Below, one piece after another: positions 50,550 to 59,692 of a stretch of DNA of 64,000 bases; positions within the stretch are counted from its first letter, which is position 1, and every line of letters begins with the position of its first letter. The DNA is from Oleispira sp036960605 (GTDB taxonomy: Bacteria > Pseudomonadota > Gammaproteobacteria > Pseudomonadales > Oceanobacteraceae). The notes under the pieces were generated by a model. It had not been told where the DNA came from, made no database searches, and was given only the letters and a program-made list of their open reading frames with translations. The position numbers and the translations under genes were made by a program. The stretch covers positions 1 to 64,000 of the forward strand of contig JBALXI010000015.1 of assembly GCA_036960605.1 (NCBI GenBank), read 5' to 3'.

Positions 50550-53037
50550 AGGAACCCACCTGTTATTGCTCAGTTTTAGGCTGTTAATGGCTGAGATCCG
50601 CGCAGGAAAAATGACCATCATTATGCTGGCACTGATTCTAGCAGTGAGCTCAGCCACCATCATCAGTGTTTTTAGTCAGCGCTTAGATAGTGCCATGCTG
50701 AATAAAAGCAGCGAGTTATTGGGGGCAGATTTACGCCTACTGTCGCGTGAGGAAATCACCCCAGATTGGTATCAGCAAGCGCAAACCTTAGGCCTTAAAA
50801 CAACAACGACTTTGGAATTCCCCAGCGTGGTGCTGTTGGGCGAAGAGATGGCTTTAGCGGCGGTCAAAGCGGTAGCTCAAGGCTATCCGCTAAAAGGGCA
50901 GCTGGCGAGTAAGAAAAATTCCGCGCTAAAGCAAGGCCCCGCCCTTGGCAAAGTATGGTTAGAGCCACGTTTATTCGCCTTGTTAAACGCTCAACTGGGT
51001 GATGTGATTGAAGTCGGTGCCATTACGTTAGAAGTGACTGCTGCGCTTATTAATGAAAGCGATCGAGCAGGCAATTTTTACAGTCTATCACCGCGCTTAA
51101 TGATGAACTTGCAAGACATAGCCGCGGCGAAACTCGTGCAGCCAGGCAGCCGTGTTAGCTGGCGCATGTTGGTGGCGGGAGAAGGCTTAGCATTAGAAAA
51201 ATTAAAACAGGATTTAAAACCGTTATTGGCTAGTCATCAAAGTTTTGAATCGCTAACTGATAATAATCAGGCATTGGCCGCATCACTTTCTAAAGCGCGC
51301 AGCTATTTATCACTGGCAGCGATGTTGGCTATTATTCTTGCCGGTATTGCGATTGCTATGGCAGCGCAAGATTATGCCCGACAGCACTTTGATAGCAGTG
51401 CGTTATTACGAACCTTAGGTGCGAGTCGACGTTATGTGACGCGCTTGTATCTATATCAGTTAATGTACTTAGCTCTTTTTACCAGTCTAATCGGCTTGAT
51501 GTTGGGATATGTCGGTCAGGAAGTCTTAACTCAACTATTAGCCTCGGCCTTTAATCAAGGAAGTGCTGATGCAAGCTTGCCTAATGCTGGCTACTCAGCT
51601 TGGTTTATTGCCAGTTTAACCGCGCCGATTACGTTAATGGGTTTTGCTTTGCCTCCTCTATTACGATTGGGGCGAGTATCCCCGTTACGCGTATTACGCC
51701 GTGAATTAGAGCCTATGGCATGGAATAGCTGGGCTATTTACGGCTTAGGTTTAGCAATGATGGCATTGTTAAATTACTGGTTTAGTCAAAATTTTACTAT
51801 GACTTTGATTATCATAGTGGGTGGTTTTGTTATTTTATTAGCACTGCTATTTATGCTGCAGTTTTTGCTTTTTAGTGCGGATAAATTGATACCCAAAGCA
51901 AAGCTGTCAATGAGCCTACGCTTTGCTTGGCAGCAGATTAATCGTGATCGTTATCGCACATCCATCCAAGTATTAGCCTTCTCATTAACCTTAATGGTGA
52001 TGCTGATTATCGCCATTGTGCGTAATGATTTGTTGCAGGATTGGCAAAAAAACTTACCTCAAGACAGCGCCAATTTCTTTGCCATGAATATTCAAAGCTA
52101 TCAGGTCGAGGATTATCAACAAGACTTAGAAAGTGCCGGTTTTACTATTTCAACCGCTTTCCCTATGGTGCCTGGGCGTTTAACGGTGATTAATGAGGTC
52201 GTCGTTAAAGATGATCTTGAGTATTCACAAGATCCAGCGCTGCAGCGTGACTTAGTTCTTAGCGGTGGTAACGAATTACCGTTGGGTAATATCATTACTG
52301 AGGGGCATTGGTTTACTGAAAACGCTATGGCCGAGGTCTCTGTCGCGCAAAGCCTGGCGAAGCGTTTACGGCTTAATATCGGCGACCAGTTGGTTTTTGA
52401 TGTGGCTGGACAAGCAGTCAATGCCCGACTTAGTAGTCTGAGAAAAGTCGATTGGGGCAGTATGAAACCCAACTTCTATATACTATTTTCAGCGGATTTA
52501 GTGGCGCAACTACCGCTTAATTATTTAACCAGCTTTTATGTGCCGGAAGAAAATAACAATCGGCTGACGCAAATAATACGAGATTATCCAGGCATTACCT
52601 TGCTCGATATGAGCCAGGTATTGATACAGGTGCAGAGTCTATTAGGGCAGGTTACTTTGGCCGTTGAGTACTTATTAATATTGGTATTGCTTGCAGGAAT
52701 CTTAGTCTTAATCGCTGCCTTACATTCAAGTCTGGATGATCGTTTACAACAAGGTGCTGTACTAAGAACACTCGGTGCAAAGCGGCAGCAGTTACAGTTA
52801 ATGCAATGGTTTGAGTTCCTATTATTAGGGGCTTTGGCGGGTATTATCGCCGTTGCGGGGGCTGAGGTTATTTGCTGGATTTTATATCAGAAGTTATTCG
52901 AATTAGAATACTCTTGGCATTTTAGTTATTGGTTTTGGTTACCTGCACTGTCGGCTATTTTGATTTCGGCATTAGCGAATCGAAATTTAAAGCAGGTGAT
53001 CCAACAACCTCCACTGGTTATTTTAAGAAAGCTATAG
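50539..53037 (+). CDS. ybbP: FtsX-like ABC transporter permease, YbbP type
   Basis: An 832-residue inner-membrane protein. The start is the ATG at 50539, since a perfect GGAGG lies six bases before it. That ATG is inside the last codons of ybbA, so translation is coupled. It has a membrane helix near 22-42, a large periplasmic domain, three helices near 255-370, more helices near 400-450 and 475-510, another periplasmic domain, and three C-terminal helices with FtsX-type signature 'LAGILVLIAALHSSLDDRLQQGAVLRTLGAKRQQL'. The duplicated permease organisation is typical of YbbP. It probably pulls lipids or proteins out of the membrane. Confidence 0.92.
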   Translation: MQTKGTHLLLLSFRLLMAEIRAGKMTIIMLALILAVSSATIISVFSQRLDSAMLNKSSELLGADLRLLSREEITPDWYQQAQTLGLKTTTTLEFPSVVLLGEEMALAAVKAVAQGYPLKGQLASKKNSALKQGPALGKVWLEPRLFALLNAQLGDVIEVGAITLEVTAALINESDRAGNFYSLSPRLMMNLQDIAAAKLVQPGSRVSWRMLVAGEGLALEKLKQDLKPLLASHQSFESLTDNNQALAASLSKARSYLSLAAMLAIILAGIAIAMAAQDYARQHFDSSALLRTLGASRRYVTRLYLYQLMYLALFTSLIGLMLGYVGQEVLTQLLASAFNQGSADASLPNAGYSAWFIASLTAPITLMGFALPPLLRLGRVSPLRVLRRELEPMAWNSWAIYGLGLAMMALLNYWFSQNFTMTLIIIVGGFVILLALLFMLQFLLFSADKLIPKAKLSMSLRFAWQQINRDRYRTSIQVLAFSLTLMVMLIIAIVRNDLLQDWQKNLPQDSANFFAMNIQSYQVEDYQQDLESAGFTISTAFPMVPGRLTVINEVVVKDDLEYSQDPALQRDLVLSGGNELPLGNIITEGHWFTENAMAEVSVAQSLAKRLRLNIGDQLVFDVAGQAVNARLSSLRKVDWGSMKPNFYILFSADLVAQLPLNYLTSFYVPEENNNRLTQIIRDYPGITLLDMSQVLIQVQSLLGQVTLAVEYLLILVLLAGILVLIAALHSSLDDRLQQGAVLRTLGAKRQQLQLMQWFEFLLLGALAGIIAVAGAEVICWILYQKLFELEYSWHFSYWFWLPALSAILISALANRNLKQVIQQPPLVILRKL

Positions 53038-53086
53038 CAAACGGATCCGAAGACGTTAGCAACGATAAAAATATTTTGAGAAATGA

Positions 53087-54094
53087 ATGACAAAAAAAAT
53101 TACCATCAACATCATCATGGGTTTTTTAGGCGTGGGTAAAACAACGTCGATATTGGATTTATTGAAGAAAAAACCAGCTGATGAAAAGTGGGCGGTACTG
53201 GTTAATGAGTTCGGCGAAGTCGGTATTGACGGTGCAATCTTGTCGGCTGAATCAGGCATGATCGTCAGTGAGGTACCGGGCGGTTGTTTGTGCTGTGTAT
53301 CGGGCATTCCCTTTCAAGTGGCTCTTGCAAACCTGATTGCGCAGCAAAAGCCTGACCGAATATTAATTGAACCCACAGGATTAGGGCATCCGAAAAATTT
53401 AATTCGCAGCCTAACGTCAAAAGAATACCTTCAGCATATCGAGTTAAAGGCAGCCATTTGCTTAATCGACCCAAGGCAATTACAAGATCCTCGTTATCAG
53501 CAGCATGAAACGTTTAATGACCAGTGTTACTTAGCGGATGTATTGGTAGCGAATAAAACAGATAAATGTAATGAGCAAGACAAAGAAAATTTTCATCAAT
53601 TTGCTAAAGCAATACGGCCTATAAAGAACGCTTTAGGCTGGATAGAAAATGGCGAATTAGAACTCGCTTGGCTTGATTTAGAGCGAGATGAGCATCGACA
53701 AGTTTTAGGTTTAAGTTCAGGTCATCACCATCATCATTCGACTGATGAAAAAGATGAAGGCTTAAAGCTTGTAAGCTTAGCAGTGGGACAAGATTACCAA
53801 GCCTTTGAAAATCAAGGTATGGGTTATTATTCGTTAGGTTGGCTATTGGCTGAGGACCAGGTTTTTGATCATAGGGCTTTAACTCAGTGGTTAATGCTGC
53901 TGGATGTAGAGCGAGTTAAAGGCTTGCTGATTACCGACCAAGGCATGCGAGTAATGAACTTAAAGAATCAAGTTTTCACTGAAATGCCAACCCGTATATT
54001 GCAACAGAGCCGAATTGAAATTATTGATAATAAGGAAATTAATAAAGAGGAAGTTGAAAGGGCATTATTAGCCTGTCGGCTACTTATAAAATAA
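53087..54094 (+). CDS. yeiR: Zinc-binding G3E family GTPase, YeiR-like
   Basis: A 335-residue G3E P-loop GTPase. Walker A 'GFLGVGKT', metal motif C-x-C-C in 'GGCLCC', 'IEPTGLGHP' and 'VANKTD' are complete. The sequence tracks E. coli YeiR ('KWAVLVNEFGEVGIDGAIL', 'ILIEPTGLGHPKNLI', 'DQCYLADVLVANKTD'). A run of five His in 'SSGHHHHHSTDEK' is a native metal-binding loop, usual in this family, not a tag. Family members deliver zinc or cobalt to enzymes. It follows ybbP by 49 bases. Confidence 0.92.
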   Translation: MTKKITINIIMGFLGVGKTTSILDLLKKKPADEKWAVLVNEFGEVGIDGAILSAESGMIVSEVPGGCLCCVSGIPFQVALANLIAQQKPDRILIEPTGLGHPKNLIRSLTSKEYLQHIELKAAICLIDPRQLQDPRYQQHETFNDQCYLADVLVANKTDKCNEQDKENFHQFAKAIRPIKNALGWIENGELELAWLDLERDEHRQVLGLSSGHHHHHSTDEKDEGLKLVSLAVGQDYQAFENQGMGYYSLGWLLAEDQVFDHRALTQWLMLLDVERVKGLLITDQGMRVMNLKNQVFTEMPTRILQQSRIEIIDNKEINKEEVERALLACRLLIK

Positions 54095-54196
54095 ATGAAT
54101 ATTGAAAATTGATTTTAGATTAATCATTTATATAGCGGGAATGAAGACTAATGTCTTCTACGCTTGAACTATCAGCCTTAGTTTGAGTATAAAAAA

Positions 54197-55276
54197 ATGA
54201 AAAAATCTATTGCGAAAATTATTCCTTTAATCGTCTCTAGCCTCATTGTTTCAGCGCCAGTAACTGCCGATGTAGCAGCGGACTTAAAACGACTTGAGCA
54301 GGAAATAGAGCAGATACGCAAGCAAGAGGGTATTAGTGAAAATCCTAGTAAATTGAATCTTTATGGCACGTTCCGTCCTGTTCTTACTATAGAAGACGAC
54401 GGTAATGATACTGCATCGGATTTACGTGATGGATTATCACGTTTTGGGTTAGCGGGAAGTACCCCAGTGATGGGATCGGGTAAAGCGTTTTTCCGCGGTG
54501 AGTGGAATGTGAGATTAGCCGATGGCGGTCAAATTGACGGAACTTCAGCAGGAGCCCGTAAAGCCTTTGTGGGTCTAGAAGGTATCTTTGGACGAGTCGT
54601 ACTCGGTAAGCAGAGACCACCACATTATAATTTGATTGCTGAACATGTTGATATTTTTAACCATGCCTCAAGTCCCTATGCGTATGACAATGTAGGGCCT
54701 TTCTTTGTTGATAATATGACAAGCTATTCATACAAGCGGAAAGGGCTCACAGTCGAGGCTGCATTTCGCTCGGATGGGGCGAGTGGGAAAGATAATGAGG
54801 ATTTAGTGAATGCTGGCGTTAGTATGACGACGAATGGTATGTATTTTTCAGCGGCGTATTTAAAGTTAACAAGTCCAAGTACAGGGGCTGGTGGACCCAA
54901 TGAAGAAGGCGCAGAAACAGAAAACTTGGCAGTAGCGAGCTATGTTAATTTGGATAAATTGTATCTCGCAGCGGCTTTTCAAGCCGTTACTCAAACTCCT
55001 GAAGTGGGTAGTGATGTCGATGTGACGACCTTGGATGTATCCGCTGCCTATGCCTTGCCTGACCGCTATAAAGTTAAAGCCGGTATCTTTCTATACGATG
55101 ATGGTATTTCTGGTGCGACAAGTAACAAAAATCAAGGAATTAACTTAACCCTTGAAAAACAGCTCGCAGATAATGTTCGAGTACACGTAGAGTACTTAAC
55201 CAAAGACGTTGATGAGGGGGATGCAGTGAGCGCGCTATCTTTTGGTATGCGTTATGATTTTGATGCTGACCTGTAG
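54197..55276 (+). CDS. Outer-membrane porin
   Basis: A 359-residue beta-barrel protein with a signal peptide (about 1-24, ending 'VTADVAA'). A short coiled coil (about 26-45, 'LKRLEQEIEQIRKQEG') follows, then alternating amphipathic strands beginning 'LNLYGTFRPVLTIEDD' and ending 'LSFGMRYDFDADL'; the last residues lack the usual C-terminal Phe. 'IFGRVVLGKQRPPHYN' and 'AEHVDIFNHA' follow the pattern of Gram-negative porins. The substrate is unknown. It is followed at 14 bases by a periplasmic binding protein, so a two-gene uptake unit is likely. Confidence 0.88.
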   Translation: MKKSIAKIIPLIVSSLIVSAPVTADVAADLKRLEQEIEQIRKQEGISENPSKLNLYGTFRPVLTIEDDGNDTASDLRDGLSRFGLAGSTPVMGSGKAFFRGEWNVRLADGGQIDGTSAGARKAFVGLEGIFGRVVLGKQRPPHYNLIAEHVDIFNHASSPYAYDNVGPFFVDNMTSYSYKRKGLTVEAAFRSDGASGKDNEDLVNAGVSMTTNGMYFSAAYLKLTSPSTGAGGPNEEGAETENLAVASYVNLDKLYLAAAFQAVTQTPEVGSDVDVTTLDVSAAYALPDRYKVKAGIFLYDDGISGATSNKNQGINLTLEKQLADNVRVHVEYLTKDVDEGDAVSALSFGMRYDFDADL

Positions 55277-55290
55277 CGCGAGGAGTCAAT

Positions 55291-56073
55291 ATGAAGACCT
55301 ATAGCATCATTGTAAAAAAGAGTGTGATGAAACTATTAACCAGCGTGCTAATGGTGCTTTGCGCTCATTCATCTTGGGCTATATCGGTGGTAGGTGATGA
55401 TGCTTACCCCCCTTATTCATTTAAAGAAAAGGGCAAGGTAACGGGTATTTATACCGATATCATTCGGCAAGCTCTGGCTAATATGAAAGACACTTCAAGC
55501 ATTGTGGCGATGCCTTGGAAGCGAGGGTTGAGTGGATTAGAGAATAAAACCATCGATTCATTGTTCCCGCCTTATTATCGCCCTGAGCAGCGACCTTATA
55601 TGAGCTACTCAACCGATATTCTTAATGAAACCTTGGTTATTTTTTGCAATTCTAAAGTCTCTGCTCGTTTGAGTAGTTTTCCTGACGATTATAAAGGCAT
55701 TAGTTTGGGTAAAAATGCTGGTTTTGCACCAGGTGCAGCCGTTGAAGAGGCGGTTAAGAATAAAGTTATTAAACTGTATGAAGCCAAAGGGATGACTGCA
55801 AACTTAAAAAAATTAATCAGTAATCGGATTAATTGTTATGTGAACGATCGCCTTTCGATTTTATATGAACTTAAGAAAATGGCAGGGCGTGGAGAATATG
55901 ACGGCAGTAGTATTGTAGAAACCCATGTATTAGGTATCGAAAAAGGTTATTTAGCAATTCATAAAGATGCAGGTGCTGAAGCTAAAGGATTTATAGATAA
56001 TTTCAATCGTGAGATTGAAGGGATGAAATCATCAGGAAAAATTGATGAAATTATCGCCAAGTATACCCAATAA
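55291..56073 (+). CDS. Periplasmic solute-binding protein, family 3
   Basis: A 260-residue exported protein with signal peptide (about 1-30, ending 'SSWA'). Family-3 features: 'VVGDDAYPPYSFKEKGKVTGIYTDIIRQAL', 'LFPPYYRPEQRPYMSYSTDIL' and 'IEGMKSSGKIDEIIAKY'. GGAG lies six bases before the ATG. It is the second gene of a unit with the porin, with no permease nearby. It ends at a terminator. Confidence 0.87.
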   Translation: MKTYSIIVKKSVMKLLTSVLMVLCAHSSWAISVVGDDAYPPYSFKEKGKVTGIYTDIIRQALANMKDTSSIVAMPWKRGLSGLENKTIDSLFPPYYRPEQRPYMSYSTDILNETLVIFCNSKVSARLSSFPDDYKGISLGKNAGFAPGAAVEEAVKNKVIKLYEAKGMTANLKKLISNRINCYVNDRLSILYELKKMAGRGEYDGSSIVETHVLGIEKGYLAIHKDAGAEAKGFIDNFNREIEGMKSSGKIDEIIAKYTQ

Positions 56074-56109
56074 TTAAATCGAGTTAGATTCCAAGTCGTC
56101 AAAAGACTC

Positions 56110-56144
56110 AATGCCTTTGTCCTAAAAAGATAGAGGCATTTTTG
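56110..56144 (+). terminator. Terminator of the porin/binding-protein unit
   Basis: AATGCCT (56110-56116) / AGGCATT (56134-56140) with a 17-base loop and T-rich tail (TTTG). It lies about 37 bases after the stop codon and before the phoB promoter. Confidence 0.7.
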
Positions 56145-56186
56145 TATCTGTACGCTATTAATAAACAGGATAAAAAGGCTAGAAAA

Positions 56187-56204
56187 TATTCACAAAACTG
56201 TCAC
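56187..56204 (+). promoter_or_regulatory. Candidate Pho box of phoBR
   Basis: TATTCACAAAACTGTCAC. The second half-site, CTGTCAC, is a perfect match to the Pho consensus CTGTCAY, and the first, TATTCAC, is 11 bases upstream with four of seven matching. It lies 38 bases before the phoB start. PhoB autoregulation is known in other bacteria. Confidence 0.5.
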
Positions 56205-56241
56205 ACTCTGTTGAATGAACTTTCGTACAATTGGAGCCGTT

Positions 56242-56946
56242 ATGGCTAGCCCTATTATATTAGTCGTAGAAGACGAGCAAGCGATTGCCGAAATGATTAT
56301 GGCCAGCTTAGAAATGGCTGGTTTCCAAGTCAAACGAGCAGCTAATGGCCAAATTGCTTATCAAATGGTGCTTGATAAGGCCCCTGATTTGATACTGGCT
56401 GACTGGATGATGCCGATGATGACAGGGCTAGAGCTGACAAAACGGCTTAAACGGGAGGAGAATACTGCGGAAATCCCTATTATTCTGTTAACGGCTAAAT
56501 CGGATGAGAACGATAAGATCAATGGTTTCGATGCGGGGGTTGATGATTATGTGGTTAAGCCTTTTTCTCCACGTGAATTGATAGCACGTATAAAAGCGGT
56601 ATTACGTCGGGGTAATGCCGATATCGAAGGCAAGGGATTAAGTGCAGGGCAGCTAGTATTAGACCGTTCGGCGAAGAAAGCTAATGTTGCAGGCCATGAT
56701 GTAAGTCTAGGCCCGATTGAGTTTCGTTTGTTAGAATTTTTCATGTTGCACCCTGATCGCGTATACTCCCGCGAACAATTGCTCGACCGAGTTTGGGGTG
56801 GCAATGTGTATGTTGAAGATAGAACCGTGGATGTCCATATACGTCGTTTACGCAAAAGTATTTCGATCTTGAATCATGAAGCTATGATTCAAACAGTCCG
56901 AGGCGCAGGGTATCGCTTTTCGGCTGCAGATTTTAAAGCAGAGTAG
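56242..56946 (+). CDS. phoB: Phosphate regulon response regulator PhoB
   Basis: A 234-residue OmpR-family regulator. 'ILVVEDEQAIAEMIMASLEMAGF', phospho-Asp in 'LILADWMMPMMTG' and Lys in 'DYVVKPFSPREL' form the receiver. 'LGPIEFRLLEFFMLHPDRVYSREQLLDRVWG' and 'VHIRRLRK', 'TVRGAGYRF' form the PhoB-type DNA-binding domain. The ATG at 56242 is chosen because GGAG lies six bases upstream; the upstream ATG at 56215 lies close to the Pho box region. A phoR gene follows. Confidence 0.95.
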   Translation: MASPIILVVEDEQAIAEMIMASLEMAGFQVKRAANGQIAYQMVLDKAPDLILADWMMPMMTGLELTKRLKREENTAEIPIILLTAKSDENDKINGFDAGVDDYVVKPFSPRELIARIKAVLRRGNADIEGKGLSAGQLVLDRSAKKANVAGHDVSLGPIEFRLLEFFMLHPDRVYSREQLLDRVWGGNVYVEDRTVDVHIRRLRKSISILNHEAMIQTVRGAGYRFSAADFKAE

Positions 56947-56988
56947 CTTTTAAACCAGAGTAGCTTTTAAACCAAAGTAGCTTCTGGC
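56939..56988 (+). repeat. 17-bp tandem repeat spanning the phoB stop codon
   Basis: CAGAGTAGCTTTTAAAC occurs at 56939-56955 and again at 56956-56972, identical; a third copy at 56973 diverges after nine bases. The first copy contains the phoB stop TAG. It lengthens the phoB-phoR gap to 72 bases. Confidence 0.85.
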
Positions 56989-57018
56989 CTTTATTAAACG
57001 TTGTAAGGATGTAGTATT

Positions 57019-58341
57019 TTGCAACAGATAGCTTGGCAGCGTGAGTTTTTACGCATTGTATTTATAGTTGCACTCGCAACGGCCGCAGGTATGTCTTTTG
57101 ATAAGCCCTTCTGGGGTGCAATGATCGGATTAGTCGTTTCTCAACTGCTTATGTTGAGACGGTTAAACGAGCTTTTTCGGTGGAGTAATAATCTAGGCCC
57201 AGCACCTCAAGATAGTGGTTTAGTCGGCTACAGTGCGGATGTTCTAATTCGCCGGGAGCGCGTTCTAAAGAAGAAGGTTACTCGACAAAAAAAGCAGCTT
57301 AAACGCATTGCAGAAGGCATTGAGTCCTTACAAGATGGTGTGCTAATCGTCGATCAGAGTGGCTATATGAACGCCTTTAATCGTGCGTCCTGTCACCTAC
57401 TCGGGTTAAGAGTTGATACCGATAAAGGTCAGCATATAACCAATTTAATACGTGCCCCGCGTTTTGTTAAGTACTTTGAAAAAGGTGATTATACTGACGT
57501 TATTGAGCTAGAAAGCCCTCACCGTTTAAACCTAACAGTACAAATTCAAGTCACTCAATTTGGTATCGCCCAAAAAGTAATCATTGTTCGTGATGTGACC
57601 GAGCGTCAGCGTGTTGAGCAAATGCGTCAGAACTTTATTGGTGATGTCTCCCATGAATTACGCACCCCTTTGACGGTTATTAACGGTTATTTAGAAATGT
57701 TAACCGATGCCGATATGAATCCAGGGATGACACGAGCCGTTCGACAAATGAGCGAACAAACTGAGCGCATGAAAAGTCTCGTTAATGATCTTCTGCACCT
57801 GTCAAAACTAGAAAGTAATAATGCCGGTATTGGTAGCGAATGGTTTGAATTTCAGCCTTTGTGCGCAGTGAGTGTCGATCAATTAAAAGCGTATACTCCG
57901 GTTTCTTTAACTGGCGAGAAATTCCCCGAAGCTGAAATTCATTGTGATTGCGCCTCTGATATTGAAATTTTAGGTTTTGCTGATGAGATCAATTCGGTAT
58001 TAATTAATCTTATAACCAATGCCATTAAATATGGGCGTAAAGAAGGCCATGCCGCGCAGGTTAGTATTAGCATTAATAAGCTGACTCAGGGTGTTGAGAT
58101 TGCGGTGGCTGATAAGGGTGATGGCATAGCACCGAATCATTTAACGCATCTGACTGAGCGATTTTATCGAGTGGATGAATCTAGAGAGTCAACTATTGGC
58201 GGTTCTGGTTTAGGTTTAGCTATTGTCCGCCATGCCTTAGAGCATCACGATGCGTATTTGAAGATAGAATCTACACTTGGCCGTGGTAGTCGCTTCAGTT
58301 TTATTATTCCTACTGAACGTATTCGTCACAAGAATAGTTAA
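57019..58341 (+). CDS. phoR: Phosphate regulon sensor histidine kinase PhoR
   Basis: A 440-residue inner-membrane kinase. Two close helices (about 8-25, 30-48) with almost no periplasmic loop, a short linker and PAS domain (about 95-200, 'IAEGIESLQDGVLIVDQSGYMNAFNRASCHLLGL'), HisKA ('FIGDVSHELRTPLTVINGYLEML') and HATPase ('NAIKYGR', 'DKGDGIA', 'GSGLGLAIVRHALE'). This is PhoR's architecture: it senses phosphate through Pst and PhoU, not a ligand of its own. The start is TTG, with AAGGATG before it. It shares a two-way terminator with the porin gene. Confidence 0.95.
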   Translation: MQQIAWQREFLRIVFIVALATAAGMSFDKPFWGAMIGLVVSQLLMLRRLNELFRWSNNLGPAPQDSGLVGYSADVLIRRERVLKKKVTRQKKQLKRIAEGIESLQDGVLIVDQSGYMNAFNRASCHLLGLRVDTDKGQHITNLIRAPRFVKYFEKGDYTDVIELESPHRLNLTVQIQVTQFGIAQKVIIVRDVTERQRVEQMRQNFIGDVSHELRTPLTVINGYLEMLTDADMNPGMTRAVRQMSEQTERMKSLVNDLLHLSKLESNNAGIGSEWFEFQPLCAVSVDQLKAYTPVSLTGEKFPEAEIHCDCASDIEILGFADEINSVLINLITNAIKYGRKEGHAAQVSISINKLTQGVEIAVADKGDGIAPNHLTHLTERFYRVDESRESTIGGSGLGLAIVRHALEHHDAYLKIESTLGRGSRFSFIIPTERIRHKNS

Positions 58342-58380
58342 GTCAATAAAACCTCTAATGATCTTCAGGATTAAGACATA

Positions 58381-58415
58381 AAAAAGGGTCTCTATTATGA
58401 ATAGAGACCCTTTTT
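58381..58415. terminator. Bidirectional terminator between phoR and porin
   Basis: The perfect 15-base-pair stem AAAAAGGGTCTCTAT / ATAGAGACCCTTTTT has a five-base loop. Its A- and T-tracts let it work in both directions for the converging phoR and porin genes. Confidence 0.92.
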
Positions 58416-58448
58416 AGTGTTCATGATTTAGTACTTATAACGTCATTA

Positions 58449-59387
58449 TTAGAATTTATATTCTAAACCAATACCGTAGTATTCATTACCGGTATCATCA
58501 CCAAACTCTTCATCTGTTGCGAAAGCATAGACTTTTGCACCTTTTGCGAGCTTGTAATCTACGCCAAGGCTATAGGTTTTAGCATCATTTTTTGCGATGT
58601 CTGATTCGCCATATTGGGCTTTCAATTTAACATCTGATGTTAGCTTGTAAGCGGCAGAATAAACCCAGCCATCTTTATTATCGCCAGCTTGTTGCTGAGT
58701 TTCCCAAAGGCCACCCAGGGTAATACCAGCAATAGAATATTGACCAACCACTCGAGTCACGTCGATGCCGTTTGCTTCTACGTCAGTATCATAAGCAATC
58801 GCTGCGTAAAACTTATTGCGGGAATAGGTTAATGAGCTAGAAGTTCCATCGTTAATGGTTTCGTCTTCAGATGCAATGTGAGCAACAGTAGCAACTAAGC
58901 CAGCCATCTTTGGCGTATTATATTGAACAGAGTTAGCTTCACGATTATCACTTTTAGTAATAACGCTTTTGATATCACCTTCAAGGTCATTGAAAAGGTC
59001 AATTTTCTTTTGTGCTTTTTTCAATGGCGTATCGAAGGTACCGACAATCACTTTACCAAAGCCACCTTTAATGCCAGCGAAGATATTACGCTGACTGAAG
59101 GTTTGGCCTTCATCATTATTCTTGCTGTTATCGCCATCATCAACCGCTGTCTGATACTCAGCTTTATAGATACCTTGTAAACCGTGCTTAAGATCAATTT
59201 TACCCTTAACACCCAAGCGAGAAGCGTTTGAAACGACTTCAGAAATGCTTGCATTGCCTTCTTGAGTATTCTGAACAGAGACATTGATCTTGCCATAAAA
59301 TTTAGGCAGCTCAATTTCTACTGTATCGGCGTTAGCGAAAGCGGGTAATACGGCTGCGATAGCTAATGATAGGGCTGTTTTTTTCAT
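58449..59387 (-). CDS. Outer-membrane porin, probably phosphate-regulated
   Basis: A 312-residue barrel porin with signal peptide (about 1-20, 'LAIAAVLPAFANA') and C-terminal Phe in 'YGIGLEYKF', the signature for outer-membrane insertion. Strands alternate throughout, with 'LPKFYGKINVSVQN' and 'GKVIVGTFDTPLKKAQKKID' matching the Gram-negative porin family (Porin_4 type). The loop Lys-rich stretch could aid anion selectivity. Four phased Pho half-sites lie 79-118 bases upstream, so it is likely made in phosphate starvation and serves as entry for phosphate, in the role PhoE or OprP plays elsewhere. ATG 59387 is used rather than GTG 59399 because GGA lies eight bases before it. Confidence 0.88.
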   Translation of the reverse strand: MKKTALSLAIAAVLPAFANADTVEIELPKFYGKINVSVQNTQEGNASISEVVSNASRLGVKGKIDLKHGLQGIYKAEYQTAVDDGDNSKNNDEGQTFSQRNIFAGIKGGFGKVIVGTFDTPLKKAQKKIDLFNDLEGDIKSVITKSDNREANSVQYNTPKMAGLVATVAHIASEDETINDGTSSSLTYSRNKFYAAIAYDTDVEANGIDVTRVVGQYSIAGITLGGLWETQQQAGDNKDGWVYSAAYKLTSDVKLKAQYGESDIAKNDAKTYSLGVDYKLAKGAKVYAFATDEEFGDDTGNEYYGIGLEYKF

Positions 59388-59465
59388 AATCAATTCCACT
59401 TAATTGTATCAATATTAAAGCTGCTAATCACAAAGAGCGGCTTAGGCATCATGTTTTTTAAATTC

Positions 59466-59505
59466 GTGACAATTATGTTTCATCAATGTTACAGAAATAT
59501 GACGA
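59466..59505 (-). promoter_or_regulatory. Tandem Pho box before the porin gene
   Basis: On the minus strand four seven-base half-sites TCGTCAT, CTGTAAC, ATGAAAC and TTGTCAC occur exactly 11 bases apart, with A/T-rich spacers ATTT, ATTG and ATAA. The Pho consensus is CTGTCAY repeated every 11 bases. Three of the four halves match at five or six of seven. This is two Pho boxes in a row. Confidence 0.75.
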
Positions 59506-59640
59506 TGTGACGGTAATATTTCAGTTTAATGAATATTGTATGAAATCTTAATTATCCATTGGTATCTGTGAGCTTATATATTAAGTCTAGTCGACAATAG
59601 ATCAATGTCTTCTGAAGCCCATGAATTAAGGAGGGAGGCA

Positions 59641-59666
59641 TAAAAAAGCCCACGTTAAGTGGGCTT
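59641..59666 (-). terminator. Terminator of pst-phoU operon
   Basis: AAGCCCAC / GTGGGCTT with a five-base loop; on the minus strand the stem runs into TTTTTTA. It lies 27 bases beyond the phoU stop. Confidence 0.88.
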
Positions 59667-59692
59667 ATTTTAATGGCAGATCAAGTATTCAA

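Noticed and set aside
53715..53760. Poly-His run as engineered tag or contamination
   Set aside because: It lies in the variable metal-binding loop of a G3E GTPase, where His runs are natural; flanking sequence is continuous with the family.
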